DNA of 64,000 nt, taken from contig NC_064650.1 of NCBI RefSeq assembly GCF_001723175.1, positions 434,001-498,000 of the forward strand. The letters run 5' to 3'. A program made the position numbers and the translations under genes. The notes below the pieces were generated by a model. It had not been told where the DNA came from and searched no databases. It was given only the letters and a program-made list of their open reading frames with translations. This DNA comes from Penicillium oxalicum. Its lineage: Eukaryota > Ascomycota > Eurotiomycetes > Eurotiales > Aspergillaceae. Shown piece by piece: positions 10,201-21,200 of this stretch. Position 1 is the stretch's first letter; every line of letters begins with the position of its first letter.

Positions 10201-11141
10201 CTTTCGAATTCAACTTGACAGTGTCGAATCTCGGGCGATGCACTCTCGAGCATGAGCGGATCGCTTATCACAAATCTCTTGACTGTTCCGAGGCCAAAGA
10301 GCTTGCCTGCTTACTGGGCCATCTAGTCGACGGCCGCAAGGGGGGTGTCCATCTGTCCGAGCCCGCCTGGCAAGCATTTCGCCAAAAGATCAGTCCTAGC
10401 GGACGAGCACCCCCTGCTTATCGAGATTCCAAACAGAAGCCCAAGATGGCCAACATCATTGATTACCTCAAGTTTGAGGTAGTTTGGACGGAACGCCGCC
10501 ATATTCTCTCCGAATTAGAGCGCAGATTTCCCGAAACCGAGTCCTTCGACCAACTGGACGAGGACTTGATCCGCCCCTGGAGGGATGCGCAAAGTGCAGC
10601 GAAAATCGACAGAGACCAAGCCTCTGGCGGTGATCTTGATCATATCTTGGACCAAGTCTCGCAATCTATTGGCACCCTGCACAAAAACTGGATTGATCTG
10701 AAAAATGACAATGAGCCCTACACCACTCGGCTTCGTAAAACTGCCGAAGCTGCCCGATCACTCGATCCTCCAGAAACCGGAACACATCCGCTAGCCCATA
10801 CCTGGCGCAATAGTTCGTACGAGTGGCGCAATTTACTTGCCTCGTGCTGTTACCATCGGTATCGAAATTCTCTTTTCCCGTTCCATGCCTTTGGCGACAC
10901 TTTGTGCCAGTTGAAAGCTTCGACTCGGCCCTTCCGGAGTATTACCAATGAGATGGTTGCTTGTCTGCGGATCAATCAGAAGATGGCGAATCGTCTAGTG
11001 GCAGGGGAGCTTCTCGCGCAGGGAGTCGAGGAGGCGGCTGATAGTCAGTATGAGGGCGAGGATGCGATTGTGGAAGCCGTGTCCTGGAATCAGGATGCGC
11101 AGTTCTACGACGAGTTGGATGACGGGATGTCTGTGGAGTGA
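7233..11141 (+). CDS. RNA-dependent RNA polymerase, QDE-1-like (RNA silencing)
   Basis: A single intronless frame of 1302 aa from the first ATG. It is also open upstream to about 7134 but without an ATG. The catalytic loop SGGDYDGDTPW is at about residues 932-942 (Asp935, Asp937, Asp939, the metal-binding triad of eukaryotic RdRPs). It is followed by a WDP block and an extended helical C terminus. The family makes double-stranded RNA from aberrant transcripts and feeds Dicer and Argonaute in quelling and related pathways. The length and the Tyr in the triad (DYDGD, where SAD-1-like enzymes usually have DLDGD) suggest the QDE-1 branch; that assignment comes from recall and was not aligned. Residues from about 80 to 290 are rich in acidic, Ser and Thr residues and probably disordered. 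There is no sign of a viral origin; it is a cellular enzyme. Confidence 0.92.
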   Translation: MSITPQYSRQSVGNFIDYLNRQYGLEIPNPKICSPQALENQNSLRWRVYKGTKRLFYQRRVGLERLVYGFGEWVEGQDRPVGPTARPARSKRQHSEEPGLLEDEEKEKRLRYLLNLIEDEIWEVDGGTVRGKRISGNSTERSAPSVSPKERRLIQIGGDDDEDEFHTAPNSPTKAARPVQSPGLDLDKLELTRQDGEDDEAVRELGAMRPPPSSFVERLTAVQTAARRDPIKRYDAVSSAIHEDLNTSFMTTTTTASSVFTSRYDRSFDTTVTDITEPLTTQTTYTDSVVDWMERTVDADLSDQQMAGVYGQGERDAIFKDLVQSLLQDGPFSYKQTLGGKVPLRFRYELERIGRAWNVPLSEMFRGDHDPFGTQDSFWEWIRNDHTQRHGQDVPERSPARAWDAAVDTFKTERASEVVIMSGKLDWCLQSEPGILKLNLMPLKTDKTCRFHRRFGSDRFLTLTLLAPALPPKHLRYLDHPSVLRESIAYWLTQHDHHCLGRTWRPFYVEQGKSKTKERKDPYFHVELFAIDGIDFIHRPLHMRQPIAPPNQKGDAHTPMSVEDLLEWHMPSSENGDQSNCKLFQRISLGLSKTCASVALQPSQVLRLRDDPSRKLQMNDGCALMSRGLANAICDNLGITGPTPSAFQGRIAGAKGLWMVDRHQSSIRSFCQVDIGHANGIWIQISDTQLKIFPHPQDWADDYDPEKLVFEVVKWSKPLNPVNLNIQLLVILAHRSNCRNYIAELTRKSIRDPYDKLAEVLERDSNVACRALLQELKPCGGNLANKARQLDQWVANDAEFIMHMCEAGFSPQSFYPLRKRIRYFLNEILERYIEDLHILVPLSTYAFCIADPYGVLQPDEIHFGFSKNWKDPSGTFEDNILEGMDVLVGRLPAHLPSDIQRRRAAWKSELRHFKDVIVFPTTGDQPLADLLSGGDYDGDTPWICWDPRIVETFRNQPKPTEALPVEHFGLTRYSKPMSQVHSTEEFLQGAFEFNLTVSNLGRCTLEHERIAYHKSLDCSEAKELACLLGHLVDGRKGGVHLSEPAWQAFRQKISPSGRAPPAYRDSKQKPKMANIIDYLKFEVVWTERRHILSELERRFPETESFDQLDEDLIRPWRDAQSAAKIDRDQASGGDLDHILDQVSQSIGTLHKNWIDLKNDNEPYTTRLRKTAEAARSLDPPETGTHPLAHTWRNSSYEWRNLLASCCYHRYRNSLFPFHAFGDTLCQLKASTRPFRSITNEMVACLRINQKMANRLVAGELLAQGVEEAADSQYEGEDAIVEAVSWNQDAQFYDELDDGMSVE

Positions 11142-12273
11142 GGGGAAAGTAGAAACCAATGCAGGGGCGAGCAGGCCGAGGAACGAGGTGAATTGTTTGT
11201 TGAAAGTTGCAATTTGGTTATTTCTGGGCTCAGAGGCGTGAAGATGAGGCCTCTTTGTTGCTGTATATGTCGATTTTGCGAAACGATACCCCTTTCATGT
11301 TATGGTTGTCTTGGTCTGTACTGGCGAAGTTAGCCCCGGTTTTGTTGATCAGATCCATGATTTCAGTGTTCTTCGATTGACTAACCATGTTTGATCCCCA
11401 TGATTATGCCCAACTAGCTGCTTTTACATACTACGACTGATGGTACCTATCTATGATGCAGCATACTTATCAGGTTAGGTGGGTAGGCAAGTGTCCATTT
11501 CATTGAGATTTGAGATATGTCAGCGGCTTGGGGATGGGGAAATAGATTCATCGTTGCGGGAGATGCAGTGATAGATTTGCCACGAGGCGTCCATTTCTGA
11601 CCGACAACCTTCCAACTTTCGGGGTATTATTGCCTGTCTGAGGTACAAGACGGCTGAGGTTGGTGTGACTGAAGTCCCTCAGGCATTGATCCATCCATCA
11701 ATTCACCTGAGCCATCTGACTTTGCAATGCCGCCCCTCATCCGTCTAGCAGGAGTAAATTGAGTTTGCACTGCATGTGATACTTTGACACCCACCGAATA
11801 TTCTCCATTCCACCCTTGTCGATCGAAAGTCGGGATCTACATTATATTTCACTATTGTGTCACGTTCAAAGCCAACTGCACGCGACTCAAAAGATACAAA
11901 ATCTGGAATTTCCTTTCACGTTCATGAAACTCGAAACTGTTTTGTTGTCCGCCCCGTCCCGCTAATCGATGACTCGACTCTAGCGCTCTTTGAGTTTCTT
12001 AACGCAGCCCAACTTGACGGGGGGGAGGTTCCGTGCCGCGGTCGAGTTTGAACTTTTAGAGTTTGCCGGCTTTGCATTTTGGCTAAAATCTCAATCAATA
12101 CACCCGTGGTTGCTTCCATGGCCTCGGAAGATTTTGCAGTACATAGAACAGTTTGTTGTTCTAATAGCCGAGATATCAGGAGTCTTTCATGGTGATTGGC
12201 TCGAATCTACATGCGGAGCATACATATAAGGTGTTTAAGAATGCATAGGTGAATAGTTGCACACTGCAGAGGT

Positions 12274-12289
12274 AATGCCTATAGGCATT
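12274..12289. repeat. 16-base perfect palindrome
   Basis: AATGCCTATAGGCATT equals its own reverse complement. It lies in a gene-free stretch, so it could be a dimeric factor site or chance. Confidence 0.8.
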
Positions 12290-12448
12290 CATTTGGGCAA
12301 CTTCCCGTGGTATGGGTGGACGCATTCATCGCGTTTCGATGGGTTGAATCGTTCTAGACAAACTTCTCTCATCGCGGATGGACGTTACTCCACGACTCCT
12401 GTTAATCGATAGCATTGAGGAGGCCCTTCTTCTCCAGGTGAGTAATGG

Positions 12449-12475
12449 TTAGTAGCTACTGGCTACTAGCTACTT
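12449..12475. repeat. Cluster of TAGCTACT inverted/direct repeats
   Basis: The palindrome AGTAGCTACT (12451-12460) is followed after a few bases by ACTAGCTACT, giving overlapping direct and inverted copies able to fold back. No function is evident. Confidence 0.6.
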
Positions 12476-14140
12476 GCCAGGATGCTGAAGAAAGCGATCT
12501 GCCTCACGATGATCAGCTGGAATCTGCACAATAAACATACTCTCCAAGTACACGTGGGTCAGCCACTCACCTTTATTGATAACTACAGGCTAGCACTCAA
12601 CCCCTGTCTGGGCGCCCCCACGTTACATATCGGTTGGTGACCGAGAAGTCACTGTACTTGTGTATTACTGTAGATCGCTATAATAGGGATGCACATACTA
12701 TACATGGTATGGGAGATGCTATACATTTCAATGTGCCTTCAATAGGACGATAGTATCATGTCCAATATGATGCTATTATGGGCCCTCTTGGCATTTCTGT
12801 CAAGTTCCCCGTAGCCATGAGCAGCGAGATCGCACTGTGGTTGGAAACTCTTGGCCATTATCAGTTGCCCGAATAGTTGGAGTTCGTCGATTGCATTTCT
12901 CCCTGAGTGGTAAACAATGCCCACAGGCTGACCTTCTCTATCAGCCGGGACCTGCTTCACGCAGGGAGCAAGCAAACACTGTTCACTCTAGTGCCTATGA
13001 CTAGGTGGAATGGACCTCCTGTTATGTCCATGACGAAGACCATGTGGACGGGATGTTATAGTATCTTTGTCGCGGTGACGGAGAAACCGCGGGGTAGGGG
13101 GACAAGTCCGTAATTCGGCCAAGTCCAGAGCTCGAGGATTCAGAGGCCCGCTGAATTAGGCAAGTGATTACCCTCGGAGGATGATCCCGGTACATTGGGG
13201 GAATGCTGAATTGTCATTGGACTACTGGATACATTTTCCCTCGAACATTTCATAAATTACTAGATCATTTATTCAACGTGCCGGCATGGGAAAGGAGTCC
13301 CCTTGGGCGGTACATGAGTATAAGCGAAGGATCAGTTTGTCACGTGCGTTGCAAGATGGCTCGAGTGCTACCGCCGGCATGTGACACGGCGATACAGAGT
13401 ACAGGCTTGAATCTCCCCGGTTGAGTGACCCTAGGATTTTCATTTCTATTCCACTTGTCGAAAAAAAATTGTGTTCTGTCCACGGTCATGTAAAGGATGT
13501 TGATGATTCACCTATAGACAGAAGACCTGTTCAAGAAGGAGGTCTCACCCATTGCTCGCTATGACATAATACATACCCATACTACATACTCCTCCTTACT
13601 ACCCCTATGCGTTGTGATTTGTACCTGTACTTCAAAGTAATGTGTCTAGCTTATGCGGAAAAGGCGGGATAGAAGTGAATTAGGTTAGTTCAATGAACTA
13701 AAAATCGGAAGGTACCTCCCATTACCTGGTGCAGCCAACCACTGGTACGAATCGGCTGTTCACAGGCGCGAGGAAATTCGCGCCACGCTGTACTTCGCAA
13801 CTCTCTCCCCCCCAGAAGCTCACAAACCACCGCCACCCACCGGAGAGAGTGCCGAATCATCAGCAGAGTCCACTTGGCTGACGATGCAGTCGGTTTCGCT
13901 CGTTTATTTATGCTGGGCTCAATTTTTGTTGGGGCGGCATGTGAAAAGGTCCTGAGCCACGGGCCGCTTAGCTAATCCGCGCCGGTGACGGGATGGCACC
14001 CCAGGGCGAATTGCACGTGAAAGAGAATCAGCACTCCGGTTCTCTTTTCAGGATCATTGGGTCGATGGCCACCGCGCAAGACGGGGGAAAAAGTACGATT
14101 ATCGAAACAGTTACTACAAGACTGACACCCGACGAACCGA

Positions 14141-15804
14141 ATGAACCCCGTCATGGAGGCCGAGAAAACGTCCAGCCCCATCCCCACGGATTCACCGGCG
14201 GCCTCTTTTCCAAGTAGACTGCCCGTAGGACCATCTCCCTCCTCCGTCGTTGCGGGTACGGCTGGTTTACCTCCACTACACCCTCCGGGTCGACAGAATG
14301 CCTATTCCACCATGATGGATCTCGACTCAAGTATTGCCGAGGATCGTGCTCGGCGAGCAACCAGTGTGATTTCGATGGATGATTTGGAAGCTGCTCAGGC
14401 GCTAGAAGGGCTCCGATCTGGTATGTACACTGTCGCTCTTCATGCTCTTGCGCCTCTGGGTATCATGTGAATGTGTAGATTCGGAATCGCACCCTGCATC
14501 TCAGTCACCAGCCCAGCGCAGGGCTTCGAGTTTGACAGACAATTCAATCAAGGCTGACTCTCCGACCGCTAGACTTTGGTCAATCTCCACGGACAACACG
14601 ACAGTCTAATACGACGGTTTCGCCAGAGCCGCCGCAACCCGAGCCGCTCTTATCGCTGCTGACCTCTTCTCATCCGTTGATCTCGTCGGCCATCAACGGG
14701 TCTGTCTCGGCTTACACTACATCCAAGTCCTATTCCGCTCGTTTCAAATCCGGGGCTGAGTTCATTGAGCGCAATATCGGCTCGCCTGTCGCGAATACCG
14801 TGGGAACGGTGGGTCGCAAGACCGGTGTCGAGAGTGGTCTCCGCTGGGCATTACAGCGACGAGAATCCGGGTCGGAAGCGAAACCCTCCAGCAAACGCCG
14901 CAAGATGGTCGCAGGCGAAACCACTTCAGAATCAATTCAGGATGGGGACACCACCGATAGCGCAATGACGCTATCACGAACTCGAAGTTCATCAGATCTA
15001 TCCATGGCGGATACGCTACCTCCATATGATGAGATGCGTTCCCCTCGCTACGAGGAGAAACCGGGCCGACAGGCTCCCGGCACATGGCAGAGTCGGTTGG
15101 TGATTTCAACGTCGGGTCTCGGCGTCGCCATGAGCGAGGAGTCCCTGCGTAGTCTGCAGTACTGCCTGACCTGGCTGCGATGGGCAAACGGGCGTCTGGG
15201 ACGAGCCATTGTGGCTCTTCAGAAGGCAATGGCAGAATGGGAGAACGAGAAGCAGCGTGAGGGCACCGACCTCGAGGGTGGACCGCGGGCGGACAACGCG
15301 GACAGCGCCTCTCTCCTCACTCAGCGCATGCAAGCCGTGAAGACGGATATTCTTTCTACCCTGAAGCAAGTGGTGGATGTAGTATCCAAGTATGCCGGTG
15401 GCGCCCTGCCAGAGAATGCCCGGCATCTGGTCCGCCGACACTTGACGTCTTTACCCCATCGCTTCCAGATGGCAAGCACATCTCAGCCGCCCCCAGATTC
15501 ACCCGAGGCATCCTCGGATGCGAGAGTCGGTGCGCACCGAGTGCTCGTATTGGCTAACGAGGGCTTGGATATTCTCGGTCAAGTCAGCGGTGTGGTGAAT
15601 GACACTCTTGTCAGCGCTGAGCACTGGTGTGAGCGCTTGGGACGCAAGCGCCCGGAGAACAAATCCGCCTCTGACGCGGAGAAACAGAGCCATCTCCCCC
15701 CTACCTCCGCTGTTCAGACGGAGGGTGCGGATATCAAGCCCCCCATTGTGTCCGAGCCGGTACCACGGGAGGACATTCAAATGACTGGAATCGAAAGGGC
15801 GTAG
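14141..15804 (+). CDS. opi1: Opi1-family transcriptional regulator of phospholipid synthesis
   Basis: Three exons (14141-14420, 14479-14529, 14573-15804) join to 520 aa. The conserved Opi1 core begins near residue 140 with PLLSLLTSSHPLISSAING, then SGAEFIERNIGSPVANTVG and TGVESGLRWALQRR. In yeast Opi1 binds phosphatidic acid at the ER, and when released represses inositol/choline-responsive genes. The role in moulds is less certain. The second intron is only 43 bases (GTTTGA donor, GGCTGAC branch, CTAG acceptor). Without it the frame would hit a stop, so it decides the model. The N-terminal 110 residues are Pro/Ser-rich and precede a short SVISMDDLEAAQALEGL helix. The C-terminal half carries hydrophobic heptad-like segments. 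Confidence 0.85.
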
Positions 15805-18287
15805 TTTGGAAAAAAAAATTGCCGTGGACTTTTCCGCCGTATTCCCCCTCGTCCAAACCCTTTTTTCGTGACAATCCTTCCTTCTGCTGTTTCCGGACTC
15901 TGTCTTCTCTTGTATATGCGTGCCATTGAAATTGGTGTCTGTTCGGCGAGTCTCATTCTTTACTCTGTCTTACACCCGGTGCTTATGACGTTTCTCATGA
16001 TTGATATCCCTTTTACCATTCGATTCACCCTGTCTCTATCGCAAAAAGATCGGAATGCACCACTTCGAATCTTGTGTCTATGCGTATTTCATCTCTTCCT
16101 ACATATACGTCTTTCTTGTTCACTGTTTTTTCAACAGTCCTCCAATCTTATCGCTCGTACAACCTTTCAGGATTCCATGTCTTGTTGTTTTTCTGGTATC
16201 TCACCGTGCACAGCGCATTCGCTCAATCGTAGCGTCTTAATTCCATCGAGCGAAACACTTTTAGCCCACTCCTGTGCAATCTGTTGAGCCTTTTCAAGTC
16301 AGAAGATTTCCAGAGTCTTCAACATGCCATAGATTACCCATCATCAAGACTTTTGTGTCACAGAATACTCGCCGATCTTGCTATCCCGGAATGGCCGTCA
16401 TCTGGAGCCGTTAGATCTCAGAGGATAGATAATTAACAAATTCAAGATCAGAGCAGCTGGAAATAGGGTTGTGGAAGGCCTTTTCTGCTTTCTAGTAGTG
16501 TTCTCCTCGGAATTCTTTCCTGTGTATGGTCTTCCTTGGTTACCCGATAGCTTCGTGGACTGGTTACATGTCAATTCTGCAGCCCGCGCGCTTATATCAT
16601 GGAAACGGGCACATTCTTCAATTGTGCTTTGGCTATGACGAGGACGTTTTCCGAGGCCTCGACTTATGAGGTTCGGTGTTTATCGTCGCTATTCTGCGGA
16701 CCTAGTTTTGAACTCTAATTGCTATCGTTAAGCATTATCGTTCCACGCCGTTGCCAGCTACCTCTAGGTGATTGACTGAATCAATTCAAGTATTTTAAAA
16801 GATGTAAAACGGTGATTCGCTCTAGTAAAAATCAATTTCGCTGTTGATAGCTGAAGTAAAAAGAGCGGAAACCTCATTGTAGTAACGGATAGATCATGTG
16901 TTTGCCGTGCCATTCGCGCCGAAGCGGTCAACAGAATCTCAGCGGCAAGCGTTTAGCCCGTCCTCTCTGATCGACTTTCCAAAGATAATACCCATGCAAT
17001 TTTGACTCGTGATCGAACCATCATCCCTGCTACAGAATTCTGGTCTGCGTCAATGTGTGGGGTTCTCAGTGGTGAAGAGCCTTGCCCGACCACGCCCTGC
17101 CCTACTATGCCGTGGTAGACAGCTCGCGAGTGTTTGACACGCAACTGACTCCCGAGGTTAGATTCCCTTGGCAAAGATTAGAGCCGGAACAAGATGTTGG
17201 CACAGCTTGAACAAATTGGCTGCCTTGGAAATCCTGAGCGAGGGGGCTCTTTGCCAGTCACGTCCGCTCGTACAACAGAGGAGGTCTTCGACGAGGGATC
17301 TTCATCTGCAGGATGGAAGCCAAACGTCCCGAGAACTGAGCAGTGTTAATGACTCATGGTGAGCTGTGACTTGGCTTTCATTGCTCCTCTCAGTTAGGTC
17401 TGCCCATCTGCAAGCCAGGTAATCGTCTGGGGTCATGTGCTCTCAGGCCACGACTGATTTCAAAGCAGGGGTTGAGGAATCCTCCTACGGAAGTTGCCGT
17501 TTTTGCCGTTTGAGGGTATACGGGTATACCCACTTCACGCGTTGTGGCCAGTCAAAGGACTCGGAAGCAAGTTCTGGGCGCCACCAGAGACGCATTTCAC
17601 GTCCATCCCGGGGTTCTACCGCGTGGCCATCCAAGCCCACTCCTACGCCCTTCAACCGGCTTTGCATGCACAAGACGTGATGCTTGCTCGTTTCTGACCT
17701 GCTCGGAAGAATGCATCCAATACCCACTCGACGCCTGGTAGTGTTCATGATGATCGTGGCTATGGCCCACCGCTATTTTCCAGCTGTGGTTTCGTCAGGC
17801 ATCATCAACCACAGCCTAGAACAACTATACTAACCCTAAAAGGTGCCCGCTCCAGGCCCCCAGATCATGTTGCGGCCTCGCAGCGGGGCCCAAAGTGGGT
17901 ATCAGGGTCGGGAGAAAGATAAAATATCTGAGGCTATGAGCGGATTGGCCAGGCTTTGGAGAAAATAAAATGGGGCGATTGGAGAAAGGTTGATTACTAC
18001 TATTTTCAGGATCTCCTGTTCAAACATGCACACTTGCACTTGACTGAGTCATCTTGCTGCCGTTTTCTTCCAACGGGCTAGTCCCGGCGATTTTTGTTTC
18101 CTTTCAAGACTCAAAATTGCGCTTCGATGTGCCCTGGATCCGTCTTTCCCTCGACCCTTTGCTGACAAGCCTCGGCTTTTGGTTACGCTGAACTTTTGAG
18201 TCCATGGAGCTCGGCCGGGAATAGGTCATTTTTGCTGGCTGTGATCGTACAGTTTCGGACTGCGCACTATAAGCGCTAAACGAAATC
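15805..18287. other. 2.5 kb intergenic region, no gene recognised
   Basis: A T/C-rich 3' region follows the Opi1-like gene up to about 16300. The rest shows only short unrelated frames. The last few hundred bases would contain the ABC-G transporter promoter. I saw no clear drug-response element there. Confidence 0.55.
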
Positions 18288-21200
18288 ATGGACCAGAAAT
18301 TGCCTCAAAGCGAAGCGGAAACGGAATCCGACACCATTTCACGCAACTCAGTCAACTACGAGCAACGTCGGGAAGAAATTCGCTTGTCAAACCCGCAGGG
18401 CATGACCTCACCTCAAAGAGGCGTTGACGTCGAAAAGGCTGAACATGAGTTCTCCGAGTTGAACAAACAGTTTTCACATATTTCATACCAGACTCGCCGA
18501 TTGTCGAAGCAGGCTTCTCGAGCCTCCAAGCCCAATGTCACCACCGAGGACGTCGAGAAAGGTAGTACCGCGGCAGAGTCGGAGGAGCCATGGGACTTAG
18601 AGTCTACCTTGCGGGGAAATCGCGCAGCAGAGCAGGAGGCTGGCATCAAAGATAAACATATCGGTAATCTCACGTCTACTTCCTTAAACCAGATCCAGAT
18701 CTAACTCGTTTTAGGTGTGATCTGGGATAACCTTACAGTTCGGGGTATGGGCGGTGTGAAGACCTTTATCAAAACCTTCCCTGATGCAATCATCGATTTT
18801 TTCAACGTGCCTGCGCTTGTAATGCAGTTGTTCGGATGTGGCAAGCAGGGAGAGGAATACAATATCCTAGATGGCTTTAAGGGCCTCGCCTTACCCGGTG
18901 AAATGGTACTGGTTCTGGGAAGACCGGGATCTGGATGTACATCTTTCCTCAAGGTGATTGCAAATCAACGGTTCGGATACACCAGTGTCGATGGAGAAGT
19001 TCTGTACGGTCCATACGATTCAGAGACATTTGACAAGCGTTTCCGCGGGGAGGCCGTATACAATCAAGAGGACGACGTCCACCAGCCCACTTTGACTGTG
19101 AAGCAAACCATAGGATTCGCTCTCGACACCAAGATCCCCGGAAAACGACCACACGGGGTATCTAAGGCCGAGTTCAAGGAACAGGTGACAAGCATGTTAT
19201 TGCGCATGTTCAACATCGAACATACCGCCAACACCGTAATTGGAAATCAGTTCATTCGTGGTGTCAGCGGAGGTGAAAGACGACGAGTCAGCATTGCCGA
19301 GATGTTTTCAACTGCTGCATGTATTTTGTCGTGGGACAATTCGACCCGGGGTCTGGATGCCTCCACTGCGCTGGACTTTGCCAAGTCCCTACGTATTTTG
19401 ACGAACATTTACAAGACAACAACTTTCGTCTCACTCTACCAGGCGTCCGAGAACATCTACAAGCAGTTCGACAAAGTACTAGTCATCGACAGCGGCCGAC
19501 AAGTATTCTTCGGCTCTACAGGCGAAGCTCGCGCATACTTTGAGGGGCTAGGATTTCGTGAGAAGCCCCGCCAAACAACTCCTGATTATTTGACAGGCTG
19601 CACAGATCCATTTGAGAGAGAGTTCAAGGATGGTCGAAGCGCCGACGACGTGCCCTCCACACCTCAGGCTTTGGCCGAGGCCTTCGAGAAGTCCACGTTG
19701 AACCAGCAGTTGAAAAACAGCATGAGCACGTATCGCGCACAAATCCAGGAAACCAACCAGACTTATGACGATTTCGAAATCGCAAATCTTGAGGCGAAGC
19801 GCAAATTCACCTCGAAGTCGTCTGTCTACTCGATTCCTCTCCATTTGCAGATCTGGGCGCTCATGCAGCGTCAATTCCTGATCAAGTGGCAGGATAAATT
19901 CGCCTTGACTGTTTCATGGATCACTTCCACCGGCATCGCGATCATTCTGGGAACCGTGTGGCTGAATCAGCCTGAAACAAGTGCAGGCGCCTTCACCCGT
20001 GGAGGTCTTCTCTTCATCAGTCTGCTTTTCAATGGATTTCAGGCCTTTGCAGAGCTTGCCGGTACCATGATCGGCAGGTCGATCGTCAATAAACACCGGG
20101 CTTTTACATTCTACCGACCTAGTGCACTCTTCATTGCGCAGATCATTGTCGACACGACATTTTCCCTGGCCAAGATTTTGATTTTCTCCATCATTGTCTA
20201 CTTCATGTGTGGCCTTGTCCTCAACGCAGGGGCATTTTTCACATTTGTTCTGATCATTCTTACGGGCTATGTTTGTATGACAGTCATCTTTCGAACGATT
20301 GGCTGTCTTTGCCCTGACTTTGATTCTGCCATCAAATTTGTCTCGGTCATAATTACTTGCTTCATTTTGACAAGTGGTTATCTGATCCAGTGGTCCTCGG
20401 AACAAGTCTGGCTACGCTGGATCTACTACATTAATCCTTTTGGTCTCGGCTTCGCGTCTCTAATGGTGAACGAATTCAGTCGCTTGACTATGACCTGCAC
20501 CAAGGACTCTTTGGTCCCCTCTGGACCTGGGTACACGGACATTGCCCACCAGGCGTGCACTCTTGCTGGTGGTGAAACTGGCTCGGCTATCATTCCAGGC
20601 TCAAGCTACCTACTTACAACGTTCAGCTATGCGAAAGGTGACCTTTGGAGAAACTTTGCCATCATGGTCGTGCTGATCCTGGCCTTCCTTGCCTCTAATT
20701 TGTATCTGGGCGAAACCGTTCGTTTCGGGGCGGGTGGAAAGACAATCACATTCTTTCAAAAGGAAAACGCGGAGCGCAAAGAACTTAATGCGGCTCTTGC
20801 TCTTGCCAAGGCCAACCGACAACCCAAGACAGATGCGGAGGCGAGTCTGAGAATCCGCTCAACCTCCGTTTTTACATGGGAAGATGTTTGCTATGAAGTA
20901 CCTGTACCCTCTGGGACACGTCGATTACTCAATTCGGTTTATGGTTATGTTCAGCCAGGCAAGCTGACCGCCCTGATGGGGGCGTCTGGTGCAGGCAAGA
21001 CAACTCTGCTGGATGTTCTCGCCGCCAGAAAGAATATTGGTGTCATTTCTGGTGACATCTTGGTCGATGGCCGAGCACCCGGAACCGCGTTCCAGCGTGG
21101 AACTTCATATGCAGAGCAACTGGATACTCACGAAGCCATGGCAACCGTGCGAGAAGCTCTTCGTTTCTCCGCCGACCTCCGTCAACCGTTTGAAACACCT

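Larger units (their letters stand above)
11142..14140. other. 3 kb gene-free region
   Basis: No protein family or convincing exon chain is seen on either strand. It holds the polymerase 3' region and, to the right, the Opi1-like gene's upstream region. Several short palindromes and tandem TAG/CTAC-rich motifs occur around 12270-12480 (listed separately). No terminal repeats or transposase remnants were recognised. Confidence 0.55.

Noticed and set aside
7233..11141. Integrated viral RNA polymerase
   Set aside because: The DYDGD loop and overall layout are those of cellular QDE-1-type RNA silencing polymerases.
14762..15229. 155-codon minus-strand frame opposite the Opi1 core
   Set aside because: It is a shadow of a highly conserved coding region.
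17831..17840. TAACCCTAAA, telomere-like
   Set aside because: It is a single partial copy inside normal sequence, not an array.
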